Shown piece by piece: positions 44,912-55,452 of a DNA stretch of 64,000 nt. The position numbers were made by a program, and so were the translations under genes. The stretch spans positions 16,937 to 80,936 of the forward strand of contig NZ_JAUMKB010000020.1 of NCBI RefSeq assembly GCF_030519375.1, in the 5' to 3' direction. The DNA comes from Mucilaginibacter tolerans (GTDB taxonomy: Bacteria; Bacteroidota; Bacteroidia; Sphingobacteriales; Sphingobacteriaceae). Each line of letters opens with the position of its first letter. The first letter of the stretch is position 1. The notes beneath the pieces were generated by a model. The model had not been told where the DNA came from. It did not search any database and was given only the letters and a program-made list of their open reading frames with translations.

Positions 44912-47900
44912 ATGATTGCTAATACCTTTATAAAAAGGCCCGTAACCGCGATAGTAATATCTATTGTTCTGGTAATTACCGGTACGGTATGTATTTTACT
45001 TCTGCCTATAGACCAATACCCTGATATTACCCCGCCTATAGTGCAGATAAACGGCCAGTTCACCGGTGCCGATGCACAGACTGTAGAACAGACAGTTGCT
45101 ACGCCTATTGAGGAGCAGGTGAACGGTACGCCGGGTATGGAGTATATGCAAAGCAATAGCACAAATAATGGGCTAATGCAAATGAACGTCACGTTCAAAA
45201 TAGGTACCAATATCGATGTTGCCGCCCTTGATGTACAGAACCGTTTGAGCATTGCTACACCATTGCTGCCATCAGTAGTAAGTCGTTTGGGTTTAACTGT
45301 TCGTGCGGTGAACCCGAGTATGTTGATGATGGTGGCGATATATGCACCGAAAGGGACGCACAATATTACCTTTCTTGATAACTACACCAATATATTTATA
45401 CAAGATGCCTTGTCGCGTGTACCGGGTGTAGGTAATATCAGTCGTTTTACCGATGATTTCAGTATGCGTATCTGGATGAACCCGGAGAAGATGGCTTCTT
45501 ATGGATTGACACCATCAGATGTAATAACTGCGCTTAATGCACAAAACGTGCAGGTGGCTGCAGGTACGGCGGGTGTGCCGCCACAATCCTCCAGCCAGAC
45601 TTATGAGTTAGGCATATTGGTAAACGGTCGTTTGAGTAAGGTATCTGAGTTTGAAAATATCGTTGTAAAAACCCTTCCAAGCACAGGTGCTTTGGTTTAC
45701 ATGAAGGACGTGGCCAGGGTTGAGCTGGGAAAATTCACCTTCTCCAGCAACTCATTTGTTGATGGTAAAAGAGCATCTTACCTGCAAATTTACCAGGCGC
45801 CAGGCAGTAATGCTTTGGAAACTGCTAAAGGCATTTATGCCGAACTGGCTAAGTTGAGACAAACTTTCCCGGCCGATGTAGAATACAGTGTACCATTTGA
45901 GTCAGTTACGGTGGTAAAAGTCTCCATGAGCGATGTGGTGGGAACTTTATTAAAAACACTCGGCCTTGTAGCGGTTGTCGTGTTCCTGTTTCTGCAAAGC
46001 TTCCGGTCTACATTAATCCCAGTGTTGGCTATTCCTGTATCGATTTTCGGTACATTCTGCTTCTTTATCCCGTTAGGATTTACCATCAATACGCTTACCA
46101 TGTTCGGCTTTGTGCTGGCCATTGGTATAGTAGTGGATGATGCCATCATTGTGGTGGAGGCGGTGCAGCATTATATCGACCATGATAAAATGTCGGCAAA
46201 AGAGGCAACTTATCAGGCTATGAAGGATATTTCTGCGCCAGTAGTAGCTATTGCGTTGATCCTGGCTGCGGTATTTGTACCGGTGGGCTTTATTCCTGGT
46301 ATCGTGGGCCGTTTGTATCAGCAGTTTGCTATAACGATTGCAATATCGGTGATGATCTCGGCTTTCATTGCACTGTCCTTAACTCCTGCGCTTTGCTCTT
46401 TATTATTAAAACCAACAGACGAAAGCAAAAAGAATAAAGGCCTGAATAAATGGTTTACCAAATTCAATGCCTGGTTTGATAGAATTACGGACAGGTACAC
46501 CGAAGGTGTAAAGAAAAGTATATCGGGTGCAAGGTATATCGTTATCCTGCTATTGGTGGTTTGTGTCGGGGCATATTTTATGTTTGAGCAGAAACCAACC
46601 GGATTTATCCCTTCGGAAGACGATGGCAACCTATATGTTACTTACCAGTTACCACCAGCATCGTCAACTGCGCAGTCTGTTGATGTAATGAAAAAACTGA
46701 TGCAGGTGGTTTCTGCCACACCCGGAGTAGCTCATTATGCGGCATTATCTGGTTTAAACGTAGTTACAAATGCCAGCAACTCCAATAATGGTACTATTTA
46801 TTGTCAATTAGCACCATGGGATGATCGTAGTTCATCGGATCAGCAAGTGCCTGGTATAATCAAAGTATTGCAAAAACGTATTGAGGATGCGGGCATACGC
46901 AATGCTAATGTGGAAGTAATCCAGCCTTCCCCCTTACCAGGTGTCGGGTCAACCGTTGGTTTCAGTATACAGATCGAGCAAAGAAGTACCACTGATAATT
47001 TGCAGCAGTTTGAGGATGTGGTAAATAAGTTTATTAATGAGGCGAATAAGAATCCGGCTATAACTAAAGCATTCAGCTTCTTTTCATCGCATACGCCAAA
47101 CTATGCCCTGACGGTAGATCGTGAGAAATGTGAAAAGCTGGGCATTAATGTGTCGGATGTGTTTACTACTATACAGGCCTATATGGGCAGTTTGTATATC
47201 AATGACTTTACTACTTATAACCGCACTTTCCACGTAGTGGTTCAGGCGGATACAGCATATCGTACATTGATATCGGATATGAACAAATATTATGTGCGCA
47301 ATTCAGCCGGGCAAATGGTGCCACTGGGCACAGTAATAAGTTATAAGCCGACTGAAGCATCGCCTTTGATATCACACTTTAACATATTCAGAACAGCAGA
47401 AATCGATGGCTCGGCTGCCGAAGGGCATAGTAATGCCGAGGCCCTTGATGCTTTAAAGGAAGTCGCTAAAAAAGTGCTGCCCGAGGGCTATACCTATGAG
47501 TTTTCGGGGATGAGCTATGAGGAAATAAAAGCAGGTTCGACAACGGTTTACATATTCCTGTTCTCAATAACCTTTGTATTCCTGTTCCTGGCAGCGTTGT
47601 ACGAGAGCTGGTCAGTTCCGTTTTCGGTGTTACTGGCTGTGCCGGTGGGAGCGTTCGGAGCGATACTGGCCTTATTCCTGGTACCGGATCTGACGGATAA
47701 CGTATACGCTCAAATCGGTTTGATCACACTGATCGGACTGGCTGCCAAAAATGCCATTCTGATTGTTGAATTTGCCAAGGTAAGGGTAGATTTAGGAGAA
47801 GAGCTGATCAAATCGACCTTAGAAGCGGTAAGATTACGCTTAAGGCCAATCATCATGACTTCGCTGGCATTTATACTCGGTGTGTTGCCGCTTGTCTTTG

Positions 47901-48166
47901 CGACAGGTGCCGGTGCTGTAGCCAGACGCACAATAGGTATGACCGTATTGGGTGGGATGGTTGCAGCGTCAACGCTGGCTATATTTATTGTACCGGTATT
48001 GTTTGTGCTGATCACCAGGGTATCTTATGGTAAAGAGAAACTAGCCTGGTTGCAGGAGCACAGGGAAAACCTCGTAGAAAAAGCCAAAAAGGTTGAGGCT
48101 CAAAATATAGACCCTGAATTGGAATATGAGATTCAAAAATCACGTGACCTGAGCAGAGCAGACTAA
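44912..48166 (+). CDS. RND efflux transporter permease (HAE1 type), first copy
   Basis: 1084 residues with the 12-helix, two-porter-domain AcrB layout. N-terminus MIANTFIKRPVTAIVISIVL. The proton-relay Asp pair lies in GIVVDDAIIVVEAVQHY (about 409-410) and the Lys in GLAAKNAILIVEFAK (about 946). It exports hydrophobic or amphipathic drugs by proton antiport via the adaptor and TolC. It starts 35 bases after the adaptor gene. The next gene is a close paralogue. Confidence 0.95.
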   Translation: MIANTFIKRPVTAIVISIVLVITGTVCILLLPIDQYPDITPPIVQINGQFTGADAQTVEQTVATPIEEQVNGTPGMEYMQSNSTNNGLMQMNVTFKIGTNIDVAALDVQNRLSIATPLLPSVVSRLGLTVRAVNPSMLMMVAIYAPKGTHNITFLDNYTNIFIQDALSRVPGVGNISRFTDDFSMRIWMNPEKMASYGLTPSDVITALNAQNVQVAAGTAGVPPQSSSQTYELGILVNGRLSKVSEFENIVVKTLPSTGALVYMKDVARVELGKFTFSSNSFVDGKRASYLQIYQAPGSNALETAKGIYAELAKLRQTFPADVEYSVPFESVTVVKVSMSDVVGTLLKTLGLVAVVVFLFLQSFRSTLIPVLAIPVSIFGTFCFFIPLGFTINTLTMFGFVLAIGIVVDDAIIVVEAVQHYIDHDKMSAKEATYQAMKDISAPVVAIALILAAVFVPVGFIPGIVGRLYQQFAITIAISVMISAFIALSLTPALCSLLLKPTDESKKNKGLNKWFTKFNAWFDRITDRYTEGVKKSISGARYIVILLLVVCVGAYFMFEQKPTGFIPSEDDGNLYVTYQLPPASSTAQSVDVMKKLMQVVSATPGVAHYAALSGLNVVTNASNSNNGTIYCQLAPWDDRSSSDQQVPGIIKVLQKRIEDAGIRNANVEVIQPSPLPGVGSTVGFSIQIEQRSTTDNLQQFEDVVNKFINEANKNPAITKAFSFFSSHTPNYALTVDREKCEKLGINVSDVFTTIQAYMGSLYINDFTTYNRTFHVVVQADTAYRTLISDMNKYYVRNSAGQMVPLGTVISYKPTEASPLISHFNIFRTAEIDGSAAEGHSNAEALDALKEVAKKVLPEGYTYEFSGMSYEEIKAGSTTVYIFLFSITFVFLFLAALYESWSVPFSVLLAVPVGAFGAILALFLVPDLTDNVYAQIGLITLIGLAAKNAILIVEFAKVRVDLGEELIKSTLEAVRLRLRPIIMTSLAFILGVLPLVFATGAGAVARRTIGMTVLGGMVAASTLAIFIVPVLFVLITRVSYGKEKLAWLQEHRENLVEKAKKVEAQNIDPELEYEIQKSRDLSRAD

Positions 48167-48168
48167 AG

Positions 48169-51100
48169 ATGATTGCCAATACATTTATAAAGAGACCGGT
48201 AACTGCCATCGTGATATCCATCGTATTGGTAATATCAGGTGTTATCTGTATGCTTAATCTTGCCGTCGATCAATATCCGAATATCTCTCCTCCGAGTGTT
48301 TCTATCAATGGTTCATATACAGGTGCAGATGCAGAAACAGTGGAGCAGACTGTTACCATTCCGGTAGAGGAGCAGGTAAACGGTACGCCGGGCATGGAAT
48401 ACATGCAAAGTACGAATACCAATAGCGGTGGGGTAGGTATCCGGGTGACTTTTAATGTAGGTACCAATGTCCAGATCGCTGCACTCAATGTGCAGAATCG
48501 GGTAGGGATTGCCAAACCCATTCTACCTGCTGTAGTAAGTAAACTGGGGTTGACGGTACGAGCAAGTAACCCCGATCAGTTGATGCTGATCACCATATAT
48601 TCACCTAAAAAAACACATAATATTACCTTCCTGGATAACTACACCAATACCTTTATACAAGATGCAATATTGCGCGTGCCCGGCGTAGGTGACGTCACTG
48701 CACGTACCGATGCTTTTAGTATGCGTATTTGGATGAATCCTGAAAGGATGGCATCCTATGGTATTACTACAGGGGATGTCACTGCTGCATTAAACGCACA
48801 AAATGTGTATGTAGCTGCCGGTTCTGTTGGTTCCCCGCCGCAAAACCCTTCGCAGGCATTTGAAAAAGGTATTTTGGTAAACGGAATGCTGAATAAAGCA
48901 TCCGAGTATGAGAAAATTGTTGTAAAGACAATCCCTGCAACACATCAACTAGTTTACCTGAAAGATATTGCAAGGGTAGAACTGGGGAAGTTTACTTTCT
49001 CCAGTAATGCATTTACTGATGGCAACAGATGTTCTACCATCTCGGTTTATCAATCGCCGGGAAGCAACGCGTTACAAACGGCTGAGAATGTTTATGCTGA
49101 ACTAGCCAGGCTTAAAAAGTCGTTTCCAAGTGATGTGGATTACATTGTGCCGTTTGAATCGGTAACAATCATTAAGGTATCCATGCAAGAGGTAATAGGG
49201 ACACTATTAAAAGCGCTTGCTTTGGTGGCAATCGTAGTGTTCCTTTTCCTGCAAAACTGGCGTTCAACTATTATTCCCATTTGCGCCATACCGGTGTCCA
49301 TAATGGGCACTTTCTGCTTCTTTATTCCCTTAGGGTTCACTATCAATACGCTTACCATGTTCGGCTTTGTGCTGGCCATTGGTATTGTGGTAGATGATGC
49401 CATCATCGTCGTCGAGGCTGTGCAGCATTATATTGACGAGCAACATATGTCGCCGAAAGAGGCTACCTATAATGCCATGAAAGAGATATCAGCTCCTGTC
49501 GTGGCAATTGCACTTATTTTGGCCTCTGTGTTCGTGCCAGTTGGTTTTATACCGGGCATCGTGGGGCGATTATACCAGCAGTTTGCTATAACTATAGCTA
49601 TTTCGGTAATCATCTCGGCGTTTACTGCATTGTCGCTTACACCGGCTCTTTGTACCTTATTATTAAGACCAAGCCACATTGCCAAAGCATCATCCAATTG
49701 GCTGGATAAATTCTTCTATTACTTCAATACTGGCTTTGAAAAGCTGACACATAAATACTCCAACGGGGTGAAACGCAGTATTAAGAATGCACGGTATGTT
49801 GTGGTAATACTGGTATGTATTTGTGTGGGTACCTATTTGTTATTTAAGGCAAAACCATCGGGCTTTGTGCCATCTGAAGATGGCGGGCGGCTCTTTGTGA
49901 CCTTTCAGTTACCAGATGCGTCAGCGACCACCCAATCGGTAAAGGTGATGGAGAAGCTAATGAAAATAGTAGGTTCTACGCCGGGTATTTTACATTACAC
50001 GGCTGTATCGGGTTTTAATATTTTAAACGGTGGTGCCAATTCGAACGCCGGCTCCATGTTTTGTATGCTAAAACCCTGGGATGAGCGTACTACGCCGCAA
50101 ACGCAGGTTCAGGGCATTACAGACAATATCAAAAAACGCATAGCTAAAGCTGGAATCAAAAATGCAAGTGTAGTAGTGATACAGCCGCCGCCAATAAGAG
50201 GTATTGGATTGGCCGCAGGCTTTAGTATGCAGATAGAGCAGGGCAACTCTACCGATGATATTCATCAATTTGAAAAAGCAGTGCAAAAATTTGTTGCCCA
50301 GGCTCACAAAATACCGGCCATTTCCACTGCATTTAGCTATTTTTCTGCACATACGCCAAGTTACGAGTTGACGGTAGATCGCGAAAAATGCGAGAAACTC
50401 GGTGTAAATATCTCTGATGTCTTTAGCACGATGCAGGCTTATATGGGTAGCCTTTTTGTTAATAATTTTACTTTATATAACCGCACATATCATGTTGTTG
50501 TGCAGGCTGATACAAATTACAGATCGCTGGTGTCAAGTATGGATAAGTATTATGTCCGCAACTCTGCAGGACAGATGTTGCCGTTAAGCACTTTAATCCA
50601 TTATAAACCGACAATTGCACCACCACTGATATCACACTTTAATATATTTCGTTCTGCTGAAGTAGATGGTTCCATCCCCGAAGGATATAGTAGCGGGCAG
50701 TCTCTTGATGCCTTAAGAGCATTGGCCAAAACAGCTTTACCGCGCGGATACACATATGAGTTTTCAGGTTTAAGTTACGAAGAAATAAAGGCTGGATCGA
50801 TTACTGTCTACATCTTCCTGTTTAGTATCATTTTCGTATTCCTTTTCCTTGCTGCATTGTATGAGTGCTGGTCGGTGCCATTTTCAGTGATGCTGGCTGT
50901 ACCGATAAGCGCTTTTGGGGCAATAGTTGCACTTACTTGTTTACCTAGCATTACCAATAATGTCTATGCGCAAATCGGCTTAATTACTCTAATCGGTTTG
51001 TCGGCCAAAAATGCGATACTGATCGTAGAGTTTGCCAAAATACGCGTCGACCGTGGTGAAGAATTGCTCAAATCTACTATTGATGCAGTACGCCTGCGTT

Positions 51101-51462
51101 TAAGACCGATCATCATGACATCAATGGCATTTATCCTGGGGGTTTTGCCACTGGCGTTGGCAACTGGCGCAGGGGCAGCATCAAGAAATACGATAGGATG
51201 GACCGTATTAGGCGGAATGGTGGCATCATCAACTATATCGATATTTATAGTGCCGGTTCTTTTTGTGTTGTTTACCCGTTTCTCGTATGGAAAGAAACAA
51301 TTACAATGGCTGAAAGACCACCATGAAGAATTGATGGAAAAAGCCAGGAAAGTGGAAGCGCAAAACATCGACCCGGAACTGGAATACGATATTGCCATGG
51401 CTCATGCCGAAAATAAAGCCAGCAGAGCTGAGCAGGAGAAAAATAAGGGAAAGGATAGTTAG
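48169..51462 (+). CDS. RND efflux transporter permease (HAE1 type), second copy
   Basis: 1097 residues, close paralogue of the preceding permease over its whole length, with the same N-terminus and an intact DD pair (VVDDAIIVVEAV, about 409-410) and relay Lys (GLSAKNAILIVEFAK, about 946). Starts two bases after the first copy's stop. A paired-permease design recalls MdtBC, where two RND proteins make one heterotrimer. Its end overlaps the convergent membrane-protein gene by four bases. Confidence 0.95.
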   Translation: MIANTFIKRPVTAIVISIVLVISGVICMLNLAVDQYPNISPPSVSINGSYTGADAETVEQTVTIPVEEQVNGTPGMEYMQSTNTNSGGVGIRVTFNVGTNVQIAALNVQNRVGIAKPILPAVVSKLGLTVRASNPDQLMLITIYSPKKTHNITFLDNYTNTFIQDAILRVPGVGDVTARTDAFSMRIWMNPERMASYGITTGDVTAALNAQNVYVAAGSVGSPPQNPSQAFEKGILVNGMLNKASEYEKIVVKTIPATHQLVYLKDIARVELGKFTFSSNAFTDGNRCSTISVYQSPGSNALQTAENVYAELARLKKSFPSDVDYIVPFESVTIIKVSMQEVIGTLLKALALVAIVVFLFLQNWRSTIIPICAIPVSIMGTFCFFIPLGFTINTLTMFGFVLAIGIVVDDAIIVVEAVQHYIDEQHMSPKEATYNAMKEISAPVVAIALILASVFVPVGFIPGIVGRLYQQFAITIAISVIISAFTALSLTPALCTLLLRPSHIAKASSNWLDKFFYYFNTGFEKLTHKYSNGVKRSIKNARYVVVILVCICVGTYLLFKAKPSGFVPSEDGGRLFVTFQLPDASATTQSVKVMEKLMKIVGSTPGILHYTAVSGFNILNGGANSNAGSMFCMLKPWDERTTPQTQVQGITDNIKKRIAKAGIKNASVVVIQPPPIRGIGLAAGFSMQIEQGNSTDDIHQFEKAVQKFVAQAHKIPAISTAFSYFSAHTPSYELTVDREKCEKLGVNISDVFSTMQAYMGSLFVNNFTLYNRTYHVVVQADTNYRSLVSSMDKYYVRNSAGQMLPLSTLIHYKPTIAPPLISHFNIFRSAEVDGSIPEGYSSGQSLDALRALAKTALPRGYTYEFSGLSYEEIKAGSITVYIFLFSIIFVFLFLAALYECWSVPFSVMLAVPISAFGAIVALTCLPSITNNVYAQIGLITLIGLSAKNAILIVEFAKIRVDRGEELLKSTIDAVRLRLRPIIMTSMAFILGVLPLALATGAGAASRNTIGWTVLGGMVASSTISIFIVPVLFVLFTRFSYGKKQLQWLKDHHEELMEKARKVEAQNIDPELEYDIAMAHAENKASRAEQEKNKGKDS

Positions 51463-52304
51463 TCTTTTGTCTTTGGTACTGGAATAATATCAATCAGCCA
51501 AATGCTCAATGCAGATATGATTACTGAAGGGAAAATCAACCCGAATAACTCAAAAAGATTGTGCGTATAAATATCTCCGCTGAATAACAAATAATAAAAC
51601 AATACCGGAAAAGTCAATGGGAATGCAAATAAGAAAATTATTGCTTTTTTTTTATTTTCTGCAATATTCAAGTTGATAGCGATCAGGGTTGTTAATGCTA
51701 TCGTGATGAAATAAGCTACTGAGAGGCTTAGCTGAAAATTGTACCTCTCGACAACATCCAAAGCGGTTTTTATGGGAGATATTGGTATAAAATCTTTGGT
51801 GATGATCCATAACAATACTGATATCGGAGTAGAGAACAAAAAGGTAAATAACCATACAGTCAATCCATAAATGACAGCATCTTTTATGGATTGTAACATT
51901 GGCCTTGTGGACTTAACGCCTGATGAATTAAAAGGGTACAGCCAAATAAACGAAATTGTACTAATAGCGTAAGCCAATGCTAAAAGGTGACCACCACCAT
52001 AATTTTGCAAAGCACTTATAGTGTTTATCATTATAAGGGCGGCAAAGGTCATGATGAAAGTTGTGACGGATAAATTGCGCCTGATAAATGTCGGGTTGCC
52101 CGCCAATAATAAAGTTGCAAATAGCCCTAAAACCACCCAAACGGACATCAGAAATGCATACGGGACAGCGAAAGCTGTAATAATCCAGTCAGAGAAAGCG
52201 GGGAAATGAAAACCTGCAAATAGGAGGAGCAAAAGGATATAAATGACAGGAGTAAACAATAAACCGGAAAGCCAGACTTTGATAGTGTACCTAATTTCCT
52301 GCAT
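51459..52304 (-). CDS. hypothetical multi-pass membrane protein
   Basis: 281 residues with about eight predicted hydrophobic segments (e.g. VWLSGLLFTPVIYILLLLLF, AVPYAFLMSVWVVLGLFATL, AIIFLFAFPLTFPVLFYYLL). No family recognised, no catalytic motif visible. It is convergent with the second RND gene with a small overlap of stops, and 48 bases downstream of an AraC gene, with which it may be co-transcribed. Confidence 0.85.
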   Translation of the reverse strand: MQEIRYTIKVWLSGLLFTPVIYILLLLLFAGFHFPAFSDWIITAFAVPYAFLMSVWVVLGLFATLLLAGNPTFIRRNLSVTTFIMTFAALIMINTISALQNYGGGHLLALAYAISTISFIWLYPFNSSGVKSTRPMLQSIKDAVIYGLTVWLFTFLFSTPISVLLWIITKDFIPISPIKTALDVVERYNFQLSLSVAYFITIALTTLIAINLNIAENKKKAIIFLFAFPLTFPVLFYYLLFSGDIYTHNLFELFGLIFPSVIISALSIWLIDIIPVPKTKD

Positions 52305-52352
52305 TTAATGATATTTTCACGGCTAAGATAATGTTTTAGCTGTAATGGCGGG

Positions 52353-53273
52353 TTAGTTCAGGTTTTTGCGGTATTCGTTGGGTGTGATGCCTTCTACTCG
52401 CTTAAACAGTTTAAAAAAGTAGCTCAGGTTATTAATACCTACCGAATAACATGCCTGGCTGATCGTAACATTCATGTCTTTTAACAGTTTTTTGGCTGTT
52501 TTTATCCGTTCCTGGATGATAAAATCAACCGGACTTATACCAAATTCCCGCTTAAAGCACCTGAAGAATGTCGGTTTACTCATATAAGACAAGTCGCTGA
52601 GTTTATCAATAGTGATCTCTTCGTGGATATGAGCCTTAATATATTCTACTGCAAAGGCAAATCGATTGGTAGTGGTATGCTTACGATAATTCTCAAGTAT
52701 CAGCGTCCGTGCCTGCGTTTGCATTAACCTGATGAACAATTCTTTCAGTGTAAAATCAGCTATGACATCTTTAGCCGAAATGTTTTCTGTACTTACGCTG
52801 AGTAGCCGGTCTACTGTAGTTTTTATTTCGAGGGTGTTTTTAAGGTGAAAGCATGAAGTATCTATTTTCCAGCTCCCATCTTTTTCAGTTTTCGGGAAGT
52901 TTTCGTTCAGCAGATTTAGTGTATCCTGTAACAGATCTGCATGGATTGCTAAAGCAATGCATTGTGTTGGATGCTGCGCATCTGCTTCAGGAAAATCAAT
53001 TACCATTTCTTCGTGGCCGGGTACGATGACGCATTCCCCAGGTAGATAGTCAAATTCTTCCGAGCCAAAAAGGTGCATTACTTTTTTGCCCCGCAGCATT
53101 GTAGTGAGCACCATGTCATCAAACACCAGGTGGACTTTTTCCGATTGCTGCCGCGTCTCAAATACATTCAACTCGCAATGCTGCAAAGTATATACAGACC
53201 GGTTTTCGACCAATGTTTTTAGATCCTTCTCGGCCCTGAGGGGTAGCAATTTGGGTTTAAAATTGTGCTGCAT
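52353..53273 (-). CDS. AraC family transcriptional regulator
   Basis: 306 residues. C-terminal HTH: ITIDKLSDLSYMSKPTFFRC, FKREFGISPVDFIIQERIKT and ISQACYSVGINNLSYFFKLF followed by GITPNEYRKN. The N-terminal cupin-like part (KVMHLFGSEEFDYLPGECVI) should bind an effector. It is divergent from the aldehyde dehydrogenase gene with a 192-base spacer, the usual position for a regulator of that gene. Confidence 0.92.
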   Translation of the reverse strand: MQHNFKPKLLPLRAEKDLKTLVENRSVYTLQHCELNVFETRQQSEKVHLVFDDMVLTTMLRGKKVMHLFGSEEFDYLPGECVIVPGHEEMVIDFPEADAQHPTQCIALAIHADLLQDTLNLLNENFPKTEKDGSWKIDTSCFHLKNTLEIKTTVDRLLSVSTENISAKDVIADFTLKELFIRLMQTQARTLILENYRKHTTTNRFAFAVEYIKAHIHEEITIDKLSDLSYMSKPTFFRCFKREFGISPVDFIIQERIKTAKKLLKDMNVTISQACYSVGINNLSYFFKLFKRVEGITPNEYRKNLN

Positions 53274-53465
53274 CTAACTCTGTTTGGTCAATGATTTGGT
53301 TTAAACGCCTGAATGACAGGGAAAGTTGACTGTAATAAAGATAACAATAAACCGATAACTGCATATTAATATTTTATTACATAAAAGTGATAGGATAGTG
53401 CATAAACTGTATACCGACTGGGTTCTAATTTTATACTACCAATTTATTAAACACTATTATTTTTT

Positions 53466-54986
53466 ATGGAAACCCAGTTAGCAGAACAACACCTTGTAGC
53501 AAGGCCGTCGTTTAAGGATCATTATGACAATTTTATCGGTGGCGAATGGCGAACCCCAATCAACGGACAATATTTTGATAGTATTTCACCGGTAGATGGG
53601 CGGGCATTTACAAAAGTGCCACGGTCAACTAAAGAAGACATTGAATTAGCGCTTGATGCAGCGCACGAAGCATTTAAAACATGGTCGCGTACCTCACCAA
53701 CTGAACGAAGTACTGTCCTGTTAAAAATTGCAGCCATCATGGAAGAAAACCTGGATTACCTGGCTGCGGTAGAAACTATAGATAATGGTAAAGCCATTCG
53801 CGAAACTAAAGCAGCTGATTTGCCTTTGGCGATCGACCATTTCCGTTATTATGCCGGTGTTATCAGGAGTGAAGAAAGCACCGTAAGTGAGCTTGATGCC
53901 AATACCGTATCGTTAAATATTCACGAACCGATTGGCGTCGTCGGTCAGATCATTCCATGGAACTTCCCATTATTAATGGCAGCCTGGAAAGTGGCACCAG
54001 CTTTGGCCGCAGGTTGTACAGTAGTATTGAAACCCGCTGAGCAAACACCTGTTGGGATTTTAATATTGATGGATCTTATCAAAGATGTATTGCCAAAAGG
54101 CGTACTAAATGTAGTGACAGGCTTCGGTCCCGAAGCAGGTAAGCCGTTAGCAAGCTCGCCAAGAGTCGCTAAAGTGGCCTTCACCGGAGAAACTACTACC
54201 GGTCGTTTGATTATGCAATATGCGTCCGAAAATCTGAACCCGGTTACTATGGAGCTTGGCGGAAAATCGCCTAACATCTTTATGCCGAGCGTGATGGAAG
54301 CCGACGACGAGTTTTTTGATAAATGTTTGGAAGGTGCTGCCATGTTTGCCCTTAACCAGGGAGAAGTTTGTACCTGTCCGTCACGTATGCTGGTTCATGA
54401 ATCTATTTATGACCGTTTTATTGAACGCGTAATTCAAAGAGTAGAAGCAATAAAGATGGGCCATCCGCTTAATCCCACAACCATGATGGGTGCGCAGGCA
54501 TCGCAGGATCAATATGAAAAGATACTATCTTACATCGAAATAGGTAAAGAAGAGGGCTGCGAGGTATTAACCGGCGGGGCAAAAAAATATATTGATGGTT
54601 TGGCCGAAGGGTATTATATCCAACCAACTATTCTAAAGGGGCATAACAAGATGCGCGTGTTTCAGGAAGAAATATTTGGACCTGTGGTTTGTGTAACTAC
54701 CTTTAAAACAACCGAGGAAGCTATAGAAATTGCCAATGACTCTCTTTATGGCTTGGGTGCCGGTGTTTGGACAAGGGACGCACATGAGTTGTATCAGTTG
54801 CCGCGTGCTATACAGGCGGGACGTGTTTGGGTGAATTGCTATCATGCATATCCGGCCCACGCACCATTTGGCGGATATAAGAAATCAGGTTTTGGCCGTG
54901 AAACACACAAGATGATGTTAAGCCATTATCGTCAAAACAAAAATATGCTGATTTCTTATGATAAAAATAAACTGGGTTTCTTTTAA
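53466..54986 (+). CDS. aldehyde dehydrogenase family protein
   Basis: 506 residues. Catalytic Cys at residue 302 in NQGEVCTCPSRM, general-base Glu at 263 in TMELGGKSPNIF, NAD-binding PWNFPLLMAAWKVAPALAAG and FTGETTTGRLIM. It converts aldehydes to acids with NAD(P). The following DUF779 gene is a known companion of acetaldehyde/chloroacetaldehyde-type dehydrogenases. Probably controlled by the divergent AraC gene. A hairpin at 55011-55034 follows the stop. Confidence 0.95.
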   Translation: METQLAEQHLVARPSFKDHYDNFIGGEWRTPINGQYFDSISPVDGRAFTKVPRSTKEDIELALDAAHEAFKTWSRTSPTERSTVLLKIAAIMEENLDYLAAVETIDNGKAIRETKAADLPLAIDHFRYYAGVIRSEESTVSELDANTVSLNIHEPIGVVGQIIPWNFPLLMAAWKVAPALAAGCTVVLKPAEQTPVGILILMDLIKDVLPKGVLNVVTGFGPEAGKPLASSPRVAKVAFTGETTTGRLIMQYASENLNPVTMELGGKSPNIFMPSVMEADDEFFDKCLEGAAMFALNQGEVCTCPSRMLVHESIYDRFIERVIQRVEAIKMGHPLNPTTMMGAQASQDQYEKILSYIEIGKEEGCEVLTGGAKKYIDGLAEGYYIQPTILKGHNKMRVFQEEIFGPVVCVTTFKTTEEAIEIANDSLYGLGAGVWTRDAHELYQLPRAIQAGRVWVNCYHAYPAHAPFGGYKKSGFGRETHKMMLSHYRQNKNMLISYDKNKLGFF

Positions 54987-55010
54987 TAAATAAATCATCG
55001 TAGTTGGTGG

Positions 55011-55034
55011 GCACCACGGAATTTTCCGTGGTGC
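55011..55034 (+). terminator. 11-bp-stem hairpin between aldehyde dehydrogenase and DUF779 genes
   Basis: GCACCACGGAA-TT-TTCCGTGGTGC, 24 bases past the dehydrogenase stop and 16 before the DUF779 start, followed by TTGGTTATTTT. It could end or attenuate transcription, lowering expression of the downstream gene, or stabilise the first gene's mRNA. Confidence 0.65.
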
Positions 55035-55050
55035 TTGGTTATTTTACATT

Positions 55051-55452
55051 ATGAAATTAATACCAAGAGTACTGGTAACACCAGAAGCTGTAAAAATTAT
55101 CAGGCAATTACGGGATCAGCATGGGGAGTTGATGTTTCATCAAAGTGGTGGTTGCTGTGATGGTTCGCAGCCCATGTGTTTTGAGAAAAACGAGTTTAAA
55201 GTAGGCGCCAACGATGTTTACCTCGGTGATATAGGCGGCTGTGGCTTTTTTATGAGCAATAGCCAGTTTGAGTATTGGAAACATACACAACTGACTATTG
55301 ATATTGTACCCGGACGTGGATCAAGTTTTTCGCTTGAAATACCGTTAGGCTTGCGTTTTATTGTCCGTTCCAGGTTATTTAGAGAAGAAGAGTTGGAACA
55401 CTTAAACCCTATATATTCGGGTGAAGAATACTTGGAAAACCATCAGGCATAA
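55051..55452 (+). CDS. DUF779 family protein
   Basis: 133 residues of the DUF779 family: PRVLVTPEAVKIIRQLRDQH, HQSGGCCDGSQPMCF, DVYLGDIGGCGFFMSNSQFE. Conserved Cys residues (GCCDGS, GGCGF) may bind a metal or be redox-active. Members are commonly next to aldehyde dehydrogenases as here, but the function is not established. The last codons overlap the convergent response-regulator gene by ten bases. Confidence 0.93.
   Translation: MKLIPRVLVTPEAVKIIRQLRDQHGELMFHQSGGCCDGSQPMCFEKNEFKVGANDVYLGDIGGCGFFMSNSQFEYWKHTQLTIDIVPGRGSSFSLEIPLGLRFIVRSRLFREEELEHLNPIYSGEEYLENHQA

Noticed and set aside
44896..45363. 155-codon minus-strand frame opposite the first RND gene
   Set aside because: Antisense of the strongly conserved RND N-terminus; similar shadows at 45835, 47710 and 50964.
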